Assembly: GCA_003343705.1 (NCBI GenBank)
Contig: QAKR01000043.1
Span: forward strand, 27,833-91,832
DNA length: 64,000 bases
Direction of reading: 5' to 3'
Source: Clostridiales bacterium
GTDB lineage: Bacteria; Bacillota; Clostridia; Oscillospirales; UBA644
A program made the translations under genes and the position numbers. Every line of letters starts with the position of its first letter. Within the stretch, counting starts at the first letter, position 1. Below are positions 42,598 to 51,405 of the stretch, piece after piece. Below the pieces are notes generated by a model, which searched no databases, was not told the origin of the DNA, and saw only the letters and a program-made list of their open reading frames with translations.

Positions 42598-44493
42598 ATG
42601 GATAAGCTAATAGGAAAAGTCCTTGACGGACGTTATATAATAAAAGAGATTATAGGAACCGGCGGAATGAGTGTTGTCTACAAGGCAGAGGATACACTTG
42701 AAGACAGATTTGTTGCAATAAAAATTCTTAAAGAAGAATTTGTAAGTGAACCTAAATTCAGACGTCGCTTTTTAAATGAATCCCGAGCAATTGCTATGCT
42801 TTCACACGAAAATATAGTTGATGTTGTTGACGTTAATTTTGAAGGTGAGCTTCAATACATAGTTATGGAGCACATCGATGGAATAACACTCAAAGAATAT
42901 ATAAATTCAAAAGGTGCACTTCCTATTGAAGAAGCTCTAAATTACACTAAGCAGATACTACAGGCTCTTCGTCATGCCCATGAAAGAGGTGTAGTACACC
43001 GTGATATTAAGCCTCAAAATATAATGCTATTACAAGATAATAAAATAAAAGTCACGGATTTCGGCATAGCACATGTTTCGAATTTTGAAACAGTAACCAT
43101 GTCTGAAATGGCCATAGGATCTGTACACTATATCAGCCCTGAACAAGCAAAAGGAATGCCCACCGACGAGAAAAGCGATCTTTACTCCACAGGGGTTATG
43201 CTTTATGAAATGATAACAGGCAGACTGCCGTTTGAAAGTGACACTGCTGTTTCTGTTGCTCTTATGCAAGTTCAACAAGATCCGCCTATGCCTTCGACAT
43301 ATATCCAAACATTGCCCGTTGGCATTGAACAAATAATTATAAAAGCAATGCAGAAAAAAGTAGCTTACAGATATCAAAACGCACAAGAGATGCTTGATGA
43401 CATTGAAGCATTTGAAGAAGACAATTCAATAGTTTTTGATCATTCAACAGATATTTCTCTTGATGAATCAACAAAGATGCTTGGTCGAATAAAAATAGAT
43501 GAAACACCTGAAGAGCGTAAAAGACTTATGTGGAAAAATAGGATATTTGCGCTTTGTTCAGGGGCTGCAGCAGCAATAATAGTTTTAATAATTGGCTCAA
43601 TCTTATTGTTTACATTGGGATCTGAGGATTCTAATTTAATTGAGATACCTAATCTGGTAGGTCAGCTTGCTGCAAACGTGAAAGAAGATATCAGCATTAT
43701 TAAATATTTCACAATAACAGAACAAGAAGCATATGACGATACTGTCAATCAGGGGTATATAATTTCACAAAACCCAGACGCCGGCAAAAAATACGAACAA
43801 GGCAAAGAAATAACGATCGTAGTAAGTAAAGGCAAAGAAATGACAACTGTTCCTCAAATAGTGGACATGGCTCCGGGACAAGCAAGAGTTATGATTGAAG
43901 GAGCAGGCCTTGTTTTCGGCAAAACAACATACAAACAAAGTAAAGATATACAAGAAGGGTTTATTATAACCTGTACTCCCGAGCCGGGTAGTTCTGTCGC
44001 AGCAGGAACGACAATTGATATAGTTATTTCCAAAGCGGAAGTAACGACATCTTCAACTGTTCCCGATGTTGTCGGCAAGTCGGAAGATGAGGCAAAGTCC
44101 ACACTTTCCAAACAAGGACTTTTAGTTGAAATAAAAGCAACATATAACAATTCATATGCAGAAGGTCTTGTTATTTCAACATCCCCTACTGCAGGTACAG
44201 AAGTAAATGAAGGCGATACCGTAACTTTATATATATCTAAAGGTGCAAGTCCATCATCTCCCACAATCCCGCAAAATTTAATAGGGAAACAGGAAGACGA
44301 GGTCATTAGTATTCTGACGGGTCTTGGTCTTAAGGTAAACGCCGTAGAACATGAGAATTCGTCATATGAACCGGGTACGGTATATTCTGTTACACCACAA
44401 CCGGGAACGACAGTGGAGGCCGGATCTACCGTAACAATTTCGGTGGCTGCAGGAAAAAATCCTGAACCTCAGCCGGAGCAACCAAACGAATGA
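42598..44493 (+). CDS. prkC: PASTA-domain membrane serine/threonine kinase
   Basis: About 631 residues. The Hanks-type kinase domain occupies 1-275: glycine loop GTGGMSVVY (20-28), catalytic Lys42, HRDIKPQN (134-141), DFG (154-156). A transmembrane helix (about 313-335) follows, and then four PASTA repeats (IPNLVGQ, VPQIVDM, VPDVVGK, IPQNLIGK), which bind muropeptide-like ligands outside. It controls cell-wall and germination responses. A longer frame from 42559 overlaps prpC; the ATG at 42598 is chosen (AAGGAGAAAGGAAACTGAA upstream). Confidence 0.95.
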   Translation: MDKLIGKVLDGRYIIKEIIGTGGMSVVYKAEDTLEDRFVAIKILKEEFVSEPKFRRRFLNESRAIAMLSHENIVDVVDVNFEGELQYIVMEHIDGITLKEYINSKGALPIEEALNYTKQILQALRHAHERGVVHRDIKPQNIMLLQDNKIKVTDFGIAHVSNFETVTMSEMAIGSVHYISPEQAKGMPTDEKSDLYSTGVMLYEMITGRLPFESDTAVSVALMQVQQDPPMPSTYIQTLPVGIEQIIIKAMQKKVAYRYQNAQEMLDDIEAFEEDNSIVFDHSTDISLDESTKMLGRIKIDETPEERKRLMWKNRIFALCSGAAAAIIVLIIGSILLFTLGSEDSNLIEIPNLVGQLAANVKEDISIIKYFTITEQEAYDDTVNQGYIISQNPDAGKKYEQGKEITIVVSKGKEMTTVPQIVDMAPGQARVMIEGAGLVFGKTTYKQSKDIQEGFIITCTPEPGSSVAAGTTIDIVISKAEVTTSSTVPDVVGKSEDEAKSTLSKQGLLVEIKATYNNSYAEGLVISTSPTAGTEVNEGDTVTLYISKGASPSSPTIPQNLIGKQEDEVISILTGLGLKVNAVEHENSSYEPGTVYSVTPQPGTTVEAGSTVTISVAAGKNPEPQPEQPNE

Positions 44494-45359
44494 TGAAAAA
44501 AATAATAATTAAAGGTGTAGGCGGTCTTTACACTGTAAAAACGGGCGAAGGTAATATTGAATGCCGTGCAAGAGGTGTTTTTCGTAATGAGAATATTACG
44601 CCTCTCGTTGGAGATTACGTAGAAACAGAAAACGGAGTAATTACAAAAATTCTTCCGCGGAAAAACAGCCTAATTCGTCCACCCTGCGCTAATATAGATA
44701 AAATGTTTTTGGTTGTTGCACTTAATAATCCACTGCCTAATTTATATACTCTTGATAAAATGCTTGCGATAACTTATTATCACAATATTGAGCCTATATT
44801 GATTTTTAATAAAGCGGATTTGGGTGACGAGCTTTGTGTTGAAAATATTTACGGAAATCTGCCTATAAAACACTTCACACTATGTGCAACCAATGACAAT
44901 CTTAACGTTGCGGAGAAATTACGGGATCTTATTAATGGAAACACTGTTGTTTTGAGCGGGCTTTCAGGTGTCGGCAAATCGACTCTTATGAATATTTTAG
45001 ATAAAAACCTTTCACTGCAAACAGGATGTGTAGGTGAAAAATCCCTTAGAGGTAAACATACAACGCGCCATGTAGAGCTCTTTGATTTAGCCGGCGGCCG
45101 TGTTCTGGACACTCCTGGATTCAGCAATTTACTTTTTGAATATTTTGACATCAAAGACCGTTCACTTCTGGCTGGATGTTTCCCTGAATTTACCGAGTAT
45201 ATGGGGAATTGCAGGTTCTCTGATTGTGCACATATTAAAGAACCCGGCTGCGGCATTATAAATGCGGTTAAAGATGGTATTATACCTAAAAGCAGACACG
45301 ACCATTATAGGCAGATGTATGATGAAATAGGACCTTTAGAAGAGTGGAAAGATAAATGA
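44490..45359 (+). CDS. rsgA: Ribosome small-subunit-dependent GTPase A
   Basis: A 289-residue circularly permuted GTPase: OB-like N-terminus, then G4 NKAD (in LIFNKADLGD), then G1 GLSGVGKST, G3 DTPGFS, and a C-terminal zinc site with CRFSDCAHIKEPGC. It helps late 30S maturation. It overlaps prkC by 4 bp and thiN by 4 bp. Either of two adjacent ATGs may be the start. Confidence 0.95.
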   Translation: MMKKIIIKGVGGLYTVKTGEGNIECRARGVFRNENITPLVGDYVETENGVITKILPRKNSLIRPPCANIDKMFLVVALNNPLPNLYTLDKMLAITYYHNIEPILIFNKADLGDELCVENIYGNLPIKHFTLCATNDNLNVAEKLRDLINGNTVVLSGLSGVGKSTLMNILDKNLSLQTGCVGEKSLRGKHTTRHVELFDLAGGRVLDTPGFSNLLFEYFDIKDRSLLAGCFPEFTEYMGNCRFSDCAHIKEPGCGIINAVKDGIIPKSRHDHYRQMYDEIGPLEEWKDK

Positions 45360-45985
45360 GAGCATTAATTTTTTGTAAAAGTGACGGCGACAGTTTGCCG
45401 ATAGAAATAAAAAAGAATGACTTTATAATTTGTGCAGACAGCGGCGCAGAATATGCTTGGAGATGTGGCGCCACGCCTTCTCTTTTTGTTGGAGATTGTG
45501 ACAGTTTTTCTAAAAACATTGCTGATAAATTCAGTTGCGAAAAAATATATTTACCTGAAGAAAAAGACTGCACAGACACATATTTTGCAGTTCAAAAAGC
45601 TCTTGAGAAAGGTGCCGACGAGATTATTATCTGCGGAGGTTTAGGGGGCCGGCTGGACCACACACTTGGAAACATTGCAACACTACGTCATGTAAAGATG
45701 AGCGGGAAAAAAGGGTTTTTATGTAATGAAAACACAATAGTTCACTATCTTTGTGATAACTCAAAACTATTACTTCCCTATTCCTCGCACTGTGAATACA
45801 TTTCATTAATTGCTCTTACCGAATCAACCGGTATTACTTTAAAAAATTTAAAATACCCTCTTGAAAACTATACAATGAAAACAGATTTTCCTATCGGTGT
45901 AAGTAACGAGTTTGTCTCGCAAAAAGACGCTACCGTTTTTATGAAAAATGGTGAAATTCTGGTAATATTAACTTTTAAGAATTAA
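45356..45985 (+). CDS. thiN: Thiamine diphosphokinase
   Basis: A 209-residue enzyme with the conserved ADSGAEYAW, VGDCDSF (residues about 45-51), EKDCTDTYFAVQKA and GGLGGRLDH segments. It converts thiamine to thiamine diphosphate with ATP. It closes the operon; the expected rpe gene is missing between rsgA and thiN, where it sits in many relatives. A stem-loop follows. Confidence 0.93.
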   Translation: MRALIFCKSDGDSLPIEIKKNDFIICADSGAEYAWRCGATPSLFVGDCDSFSKNIADKFSCEKIYLPEEKDCTDTYFAVQKALEKGADEIIICGGLGGRLDHTLGNIATLRHVKMSGKKGFLCNENTIVHYLCDNSKLLLPYSSHCEYISLIALTESTGITLKNLKYPLENYTMKTDFPIGVSNEFVSQKDATVFMKNGEILVILTFKN

Positions 45986-46006
45986 AACACAAATAACGTT
46001 AAAAAT

Positions 46007-46042
46007 AACAATACCTAAGATAAAGAAAGGTATTGTTTTTTT
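46007..46042 (+). terminator. Terminator abutting the CBS gene start
   Basis: AACAATACCT/AGGTATTGTT inverted repeat (46007-46016, 46028-46037) followed by T-run ending at the ATG of the CBS gene at 46043. The right arm contains AAAGG, the only visible Shine-Dalgarno of that gene, so folding would block it. Confidence 0.8.
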
Positions 46043-46459
46043 ATGAAAATTAAAGATATTATGTCAAGGGATATAAAATATATATCACCCGAATCAGGAA
46101 TTGACGAAGCCGCTAAAATAATGGAAGACGATGATATCGGATTTGTACCTGTTGTTTCAGACGGACTTTTATGCGGAGTTTTAACCGATAGAGATATTAC
46201 TCTTCGTTGTGTTGCAAAAAAATCCAACCCCGATAATATGACAGCAAAAGATGTTATGTCAACCCGACTTGTGCACATAAGCCCTGATCACTCTATAACA
46301 GAGGCAGCAAGGCTCATGGCAAAAGAACAAATCAGGAGGCTTCCTGTATGTGAAGACGGAAGGCTTGTGGGAATTATTACGTTGGGAGACATCTCCAGAT
46401 GTAAGAATTATTTTTCTGAAACAGCCGCCGCGTTTTGCGACATTTCAAAACCTGAATAA
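46043..46459 (+). CDS. Tandem CBS-domain protein
   Basis: A 138-residue protein of two CBS motifs (MSRDIKYISPESGIDEAAKI; MSTRLVHISPDHSITEAARL), forming one Bateman module without another domain. Such modules bind AMP, ATP or similar ligands and act as small sensors or regulators. The ATG at 46043 begins MKIKDIM, the expected first motif, but directly follows a terminator that could hide its ribosome-binding site. Partner unknown. Confidence 0.88.
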   Translation: MKIKDIMSRDIKYISPESGIDEAAKIMEDDDIGFVPVVSDGLLCGVLTDRDITLRCVAKKSNPDNMTAKDVMSTRLVHISPDHSITEAARLMAKEQIRRLPVCEDGRLVGIITLGDISRCKNYFSETAAAFCDISKPE

Positions 46460-46463
46460 CAAT

Positions 46464-46500
46464 TGCCAAGACATTGGGAATCCTTTGTCTTGGCAGTTTT
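46464..46500 (+). terminator. Terminator after the CBS gene
   Basis: TGCCAAGACA/TGTCTTGGCA inverted repeat (about 46464-46495) followed by GTTTTA. Confidence 0.8.
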
Positions 46501-46759
46501 ACATAAAAAATAAATATATAAACAGGGCTACACAAATTTAAATAATAGTTCATTATTAAAAATTTCAGGTTTAAAATATTTATTATTTATATTAAATAAA
46601 AAGCACATGAATAATAAATTTTATTAAGATAACAAGTAATTATTAGCTACAAAAATTATTAAAGGAAGCCAGTTTTTAGCTTAATATACCACAATATAAA
46701 TTACAATTGACAAAACGCGAAAAATGTTGTATAATATATAATTAAAGGAGTGCGTTAAA
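46501..46759. other. AT-rich gap before the surface-glycan operon
   Basis: About 260 bp of A/T-rich sequence with no gene that I can support. Its only clear element is the promoter at 46707-46735. Confidence 0.5.
46707..46735 (+). promoter_or_regulatory. Promoter of the surface-glycan operon
   Basis: TTGACA (46707-46712) and TATAAT (46730-46735), both perfect, 17-bp spacing, 24 bp before the TTG start of the first glycosyltransferase. Confidence 0.88.
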
Positions 46760-47764
46760 TTGACAGTTTCACTTGGAATTATTGCTTATAACGAAGAAAA
46801 ATATCTTAATAACATATTTAAAGACCTTTGCGCCCAAGACTTTGACCACAGCAAAATCGAAGTTGTATTGATAAACAGTGCATCAACTGATAATACAAAC
46901 GCTATTATGGAGGATTTTGCAGCACGAAATGAGGGGTTTATGAGCGTAAAAGTTCTGGAAAATCCTAAAAAAACTCTACCCTGCGGTTGGAATGTTTTTA
47001 TCAATGAATCGGAAGGAGACCTTCTGATAAAGTGGGATGCGCATGCTTCATTTCCGCCGGACTTCATTACGGCATCAGTCCGTTGTATAGAAAGCGGTGA
47101 AGATGTATGCGGGGGAATTCGACCCTGCATAGTCGATGAAAACACACCATATAAAAACACACTTTTACTTGCTGAAAATTCACTTTTCGGCAGTAGTTTT
47201 GCACCCTATCGCCGAAATACCGGCAAGGAATATGTAAAATCGGTTTTTCACGGTACTTATAAGAGAGAAGCCCTTATAAAAATCGGCGGATTTGATGAAC
47301 GCCTTACTCGTACAGAAGATAACGATATTCATTATAGACTACGTAAAAACGGATATAAAATCTGTTTTGATAATAAAATACAATCAAAGCAGCTTATACG
47401 AGCTTCTTTTTCAAAAATGCTTAAACAAAAATATGCAAACGGTAAATGGATTGGTTTAACAACGGCTGTACAGCCTAAATGTTTAGAACTTTATCATTTT
47501 GTACCGTTTTGTTTTATTGTGGGAATAGTTTTAACAACAATACTTGCTTGCTTCGGAATATGGCAACTTGCAGCACTTATGTGGGCTCTTTACGGAATTT
47601 TAGATATTGCAATGAGCGCCGCAACAATTATTCGCAATAAACATTTTCATATTTCACAACTTTTATTACCTATAATGTTTTTACTTTTGCATATCGCTTA
47701 TGGAATAGGAACAGTGGTTGGATTTGTAAAAATTCCTTTTTGGAAGGAGAAAAAACATGAATGA
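46760..47764 (+). CDS. Family 2 glycosyltransferase with membrane C-terminus
   Basis: A 334-residue protein with a GT-A fold (VSLGIIAYNEEKYLNNIF; later KWDAHASF, the DxD-like position, and LTRTEDNDIHYRLR, the catalytic ED region), followed by two or three hydrophobic segments (about 248-320) that anchor it. The start is a TTG behind AAAGGAG. It opens an operon of surface-glycan genes. The sugar and acceptor cannot be told. Confidence 0.85.
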   Translation: MTVSLGIIAYNEEKYLNNIFKDLCAQDFDHSKIEVVLINSASTDNTNAIMEDFAARNEGFMSVKVLENPKKTLPCGWNVFINESEGDLLIKWDAHASFPPDFITASVRCIESGEDVCGGIRPCIVDENTPYKNTLLLAENSLFGSSFAPYRRNTGKEYVKSVFHGTYKREALIKIGGFDERLTRTEDNDIHYRLRKNGYKICFDNKIQSKQLIRASFSKMLKQKYANGKWIGLTTAVQPKCLELYHFVPFCFIVGIVLTTILACFGIWQLAALMWALYGILDIAMSAATIIRNKHFHISQLLLPIMFLLLHIAYGIGTVVGFVKIPFWKEKKHE

Positions 47765-48626
47765 TTTTTCTCTGAGGGAGCTTCAACAAAAAAGTCTTGA
47801 AATTGCATTGTATTTTAAAGAATTTTGCAACGAGCACGGGCTTTTGTTCTTTATGTGTGGTGGCTGCTGTATCGGTGCACTTCGACATAAAGGATTTATC
47901 CCTTGGGACGACGACGTTGATGTTTTTATGCCCAGGGATGATTATGAAAAGTTAAAAAGGTTATGGCCGGAATATGCGAATACGGAAAAGTATTCCTGTG
48001 TCTTTTCCGATAAAACAATAGTAGACGGAAATTTATTTATTACCATCAGAGACAACGAAACAACTGCAATAAAGCCCTATCAAACAAATTTAGATATAAG
48101 CCATGGAGTTGCCCTTGATGTTTTACCGCTTGATGGCTGGCCTGACAGCAGCATCAAACGTAAATTCCAAGTTTTTTGGGCTCTTATTTATTCCATATAT
48201 TGTGCTCAAACGGTTCCGGTAAACCACGGAAAAGCTGTTACTTTATGCGGCAAAATCGCATTGAGTATAATTCCTTCTAAAAAACTACGTTATAAAATAT
48301 GGAAACTTGCAGAACGTAAAATGACAAAATATAAAATTAATGAATGTGATAATATTACCGAACTTTGCTCAGGGCCTTATTATATGAAAAAGCAATATCC
48401 GAGATCAGCTTTTGACAAAGCTCTTTGGGTAGATTTTGAAAATGTTCAAATGCCAATTCCTGAAGGATACGATATTTATCTTAAAACGGCGTTTGGCGAT
48501 TATATGCAAATGCCGCCGCCGGAAAAACAAAAACCTCATCATGACGCAGTATTTATTGATTTACATAATACTTATAAAAAATATAAAGGTATACATTACC
48601 TTACCGAAAGGGATGACCTTAAATGA
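47757..48626 (+). CDS. LicD-family phosphotransferase
   Basis: A 289-residue protein with the LicD signature GGCCIGALRHKGFIPWDDDV (36-55), with the metal-binding aspartates (Asp51-53, 55). LicD proteins transfer phosphocholine, and related fukutin/FKRP transfer ribitol-5-phosphate from CDP-ribitol. No CTP:phosphocholine cytidylyltransferase is adjacent; a TarI/TarJ pair is, suggesting CDP-ribitol as donor. The gene overlaps the glycosyltransferase by 8 bp and the TarI gene by 4 bp, so all are coupled. Confidence 0.88.
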   Translation: MNDFSLRELQQKSLEIALYFKEFCNEHGLLFFMCGGCCIGALRHKGFIPWDDDVDVFMPRDDYEKLKRLWPEYANTEKYSCVFSDKTIVDGNLFITIRDNETTAIKPYQTNLDISHGVALDVLPLDGWPDSSIKRKFQVFWALIYSIYCAQTVPVNHGKAVTLCGKIALSIIPSKKLRYKIWKLAERKMTKYKINECDNITELCSGPYYMKKQYPRSAFDKALWVDFENVQMPIPEGYDIYLKTAFGDYMQMPPPEKQKPHHDAVFIDLHNTYKKYKGIHYLTERDDLK

Positions 48627-49336
48627 TTTTCGGAGCAATTCTCGCCGGCGGAGTCGGAAGCAGAATGAAAATAGCGGACAGGCCAAAACAATTTTTACCA
48701 TTAGGTGAAAAACCTATACTGATTCATACACTTGAAAAATTTTTACTTAGCACACGTTTCGAAAAAGTATATGTCGGAGTTCACGAAAAATGGGTTCTTC
48801 ATGCTAAGGATCTTGTAAAAAAGTATATTTCAGAACCAGAACGCGTTGAAATAATCGAAGGTGGAAAAGACCGTAACGGCACAATAATGAACGTAATAAA
48901 CTCCATCGAACAAACATACGGAGAAAGCGCTGACCATATCATCGTCACACACGATGCTGTTCGTCCGTTTTTAACGATACGTATTATTGAAGAGAATATA
49001 GATGCGGCAATACAATACGGAGCTTGTGACACTGTCATTGCAGCAACAGACACAATTGTGCGTTCTGACGAAGGGGAATTCATAACAGAAATCCCTGAAC
49101 GTCGTTTGATGTACCAAGGTCAGACTCCTCAAAGTTTTAACATGTCGCTTCTTAAACGCATTTATAATTCACTAACCGAAGAACAAAAAAACATACTCAC
49201 CGACGCTTGTAAAATATGTGTAGTCGGAAATGTACCGGTTCGCCTTGTAAATGGTGACGTTGCAAATATGAAAATCACTACAATTGAGGATTACCGTGTT
49301 GCGGAAGCGATGGCGGGAGGAAACAAACGTGATTAA
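48623..49336 (+). CDS. tarI: Ribitol-5-phosphate cytidylyltransferase (TarI/IspD family)
   Basis: A 237-residue nucleotidyltransferase. The CTP site AILAGGVGSRMKIADRPKQF lies at 5-24; THDAVRPF and YQGQTPQSFN are other landmarks. The family includes IspD and TarI; pairing with a TarJ-like dehydrogenase two genes of the operon on favours TarI (ribitol-5-phosphate plus CTP giving CDP-ribitol). Overlaps LicD by 4 bp and TarJ by 8 bp. IspD activity cannot be excluded by sequence alone. Confidence 0.85.
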   Translation: MIFGAILAGGVGSRMKIADRPKQFLPLGEKPILIHTLEKFLLSTRFEKVYVGVHEKWVLHAKDLVKKYISEPERVEIIEGGKDRNGTIMNVINSIEQTYGESADHIIVTHDAVRPFLTIRIIEENIDAAIQYGACDTVIAATDTIVRSDEGEFITEIPERRLMYQGQTPQSFNMSLLKRIYNSLTEEQKNILTDACKICVVGNVPVRLVNGDVANMKITTIEDYRVAEAMAGGNKRD

Positions 49337-50342
49337 TTCAATTTATCAGCTTGTAAGCCCTCATGTATTTTCCGTTAAATACCAGCAGATGGATACAAAT
49401 GATAAAGTTATTATACGGCCTGAGTATATGGCAATATGTCATGCGGATCAACGTTATTACAGAGGGCTCAGAAATCCTAAAGATCTGGCAAAAAAATTGC
49501 CCATGGCCCTTATCCATGAGTGTGCGGGCATTGTTATAAAAGATAACAGCGGTTCATTTAAGGCTGGGCAGAGGGTTGTAATGGTTCCAAATATTCCGGG
49601 AGACAGTCTCGACGGGATATATGAGAATTACGCACCCAACAGCGGGTTTCTTTCAAGCGGACATGATGGATTTATGCGTGAGCTTGTCAGCATAAACAGC
49701 GACCGTGTTGTATCATATGAAAATATCGATTCGACGACTGCAGCAATTACGGAATTTATAAGCGTTGCAGTTCATGCTGTCTCACGTCTTGAAAAAAAGG
49801 CTCACTCATATCGGAATGATTTTGTTATTTTCGGAGACGGAAGTCTTTCATATGTTGTAAGCCTTGTGCTTAAAAATGTGTTCCCTTCTGCGAAGATAAC
49901 TGTTGTAGGCATGAATCCTAAAAAGCTTGATCTTTTCAGCTTTGTTGATAATACTTATCTTGTAAACGAACTTCCGGAGGATTACCGTTGCGATCATGCA
50001 TTTGAATGTTGCGGCGGTGAAGGAAGTCAGTCTGCTATATCTGAGATAATAGCTCATATAAGACCCCAGGGTACAATAATGTTAATGGGTGTAAGTGAAA
50101 ACCCCGTACCTATTTTCACACGTATGGTTCTTGAAAAAGGACTCACAATTATAGGCAGCAGCCGTTCAGGCCGAAAAGATTTTGAGCGTGCAATATCTCT
50201 TATGCAAAATGTTGAAATGCAAACAAGATTAACTTCAATTATTCAGGAAGACGAGCCGGTGCATTATGTAAAAGACATCCACCGTGCTTTTGAAACAGAT
50301 CTCACCACACCATTTAAAACTGTTTTTAAGTGGAATATATAA
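49329..50342 (+). CDS. tarJ: Ribulose-5-phosphate reductase (TarJ-type alcohol dehydrogenase)
   Basis: About 337 residues of the zinc alcohol dehydrogenase superfamily: zinc Cys37, His63 and Glu64 (CHAD; IHECAG), and a nucleotide-binding domain (about 165-200). TarJ reduces D-ribulose-5-phosphate to ribitol-5-phosphate with NADPH. The frame extends upstream to 49284, inside tarI, but the GTG at 49329 follows GGGAGGAAAC and is chosen. It completes CDP-ribitol synthesis with TarI. Confidence 0.85.
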   Translation: MINSIYQLVSPHVFSVKYQQMDTNDKVIIRPEYMAICHADQRYYRGLRNPKDLAKKLPMALIHECAGIVIKDNSGSFKAGQRVVMVPNIPGDSLDGIYENYAPNSGFLSSGHDGFMRELVSINSDRVVSYENIDSTTAAITEFISVAVHAVSRLEKKAHSYRNDFVIFGDGSLSYVVSLVLKNVFPSAKITVVGMNPKKLDLFSFVDNTYLVNELPEDYRCDHAFECCGGEGSQSAISEIIAHIRPQGTIMLMGVSENPVPIFTRMVLEKGLTIIGSSRSGRKDFERAISLMQNVEMQTRLTSIIQEDEPVHYVKDIHRAFETDLTTPFKTVFKWNI

Positions 50343-50375
50343 ATTAATTAAAAAAGGATTATTGCGGACAAGAAG

Positions 50376-51389
50376 GTGTTTTCAAAAATTATACGTACTT
50401 CGCCTCACCGCACGGTATACCCTATGCCTAAAATAAGCATAATAGTTCCTATTTATAATGTTGAACCATATCTTGATAAATGTGTAAATTCAATTCTATC
50501 GCAAACATTTACAGATTTTGAACTTATACTTGTTGACGACGACTCGCCAGACCGTTGCGGAGAAATGTGTGACGAGTATGCAAAAAATGACAACCGTATA
50601 AAAGTAATACATCGTAAAAACGGAGGATTGAGTGCAGCAAGAAACAGTGGCATTGATGTTGCGAAAGGCGAATATATAGGCTTTATTGATAGTGATGACT
50701 ATATTGATGAGGGCATGTACGAACATTTATATAAAGCTATAACAAAATACGACGCGGATATTGCCTGCGGAGGGATTTTTGACACATATCCAACAAAAAC
50801 AACTATTCTTTACGAACCGCTGGATCAAGTTTGCGTAAACGGAGAAGAAGCGTACAGAATAATGATGGAAGGGAAACACAGCTCATACTCAGTCTGTGGT
50901 AAACTCTTTTCCGCCAAATCTATAGGGGATGTTCGCTTTCCCGAAGGTCGTCTTTATGAAGATGTATTCTTCTTACCTGATTATATTCAAAATGTTCAAA
51001 AAGCTGTAATTGATAATAAGCCATTTTACCACTATGTTCACCGCCGTGAAAGTATTACAACAAAAAAAATAACCAAGAAAAATTGTGATATTCTTGATGG
51101 CTATCAACACAACCTAGATATTATTAATAAAAAATATCCTAATTTAATTAAATACGGCGAGTTCAGATATTTTTGGGGTTGTTTTGTGTTGCTGGACGGA
51201 ATTATGGCTGAGGAAAATCCTAAAGAAAACCCTCTTTATAATGAAGTTCTTGATAAAATAAGAAAAAATACTTTTAAAATATTACGTATCCCTTATTTTA
51301 GAAAAAAAAGGCATATTGCAGTGTGTATATTAAGATTAAATACAGCATTATACCGTTTTTTTGTTGTCAGAGACGCAGGTCGTATATGA
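50376..51389 (+). CDS. Family 2 glycosyltransferase
   Basis: About 337 residues, GT-A fold: PKISIIVPIYNVEPYLDKCV, NGGLSAARNSGIDVAKGEYI, and IDSDDYID (DxD). The GTG at 50376 gives an N-terminal extension of 16 residues before MPKISIIVPIYN; the ATG at 50424 is an alternative, but neither has a strong Shine-Dalgarno, so the start is uncertain. It lies 33 bp after tarJ in the same operon. Sugar unknown. Confidence 0.85.
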   Translation: MFSKIIRTSPHRTVYPMPKISIIVPIYNVEPYLDKCVNSILSQTFTDFELILVDDDSPDRCGEMCDEYAKNDNRIKVIHRKNGGLSAARNSGIDVAKGEYIGFIDSDDYIDEGMYEHLYKAITKYDADIACGGIFDTYPTKTTILYEPLDQVCVNGEEAYRIMMEGKHSSYSVCGKLFSAKSIGDVRFPEGRLYEDVFFLPDYIQNVQKAVIDNKPFYHYVHRRESITTKKITKKNCDILDGYQHNLDIINKKYPNLIKYGEFRYFWGCFVLLDGIMAEENPKENPLYNEVLDKIRKNTFKILRIPYFRKKRHIAVCILRLNTALYRFFVVRDAGRI

Positions 51390-51405
51390 AGGAGAAGCTT
51401 AAATA

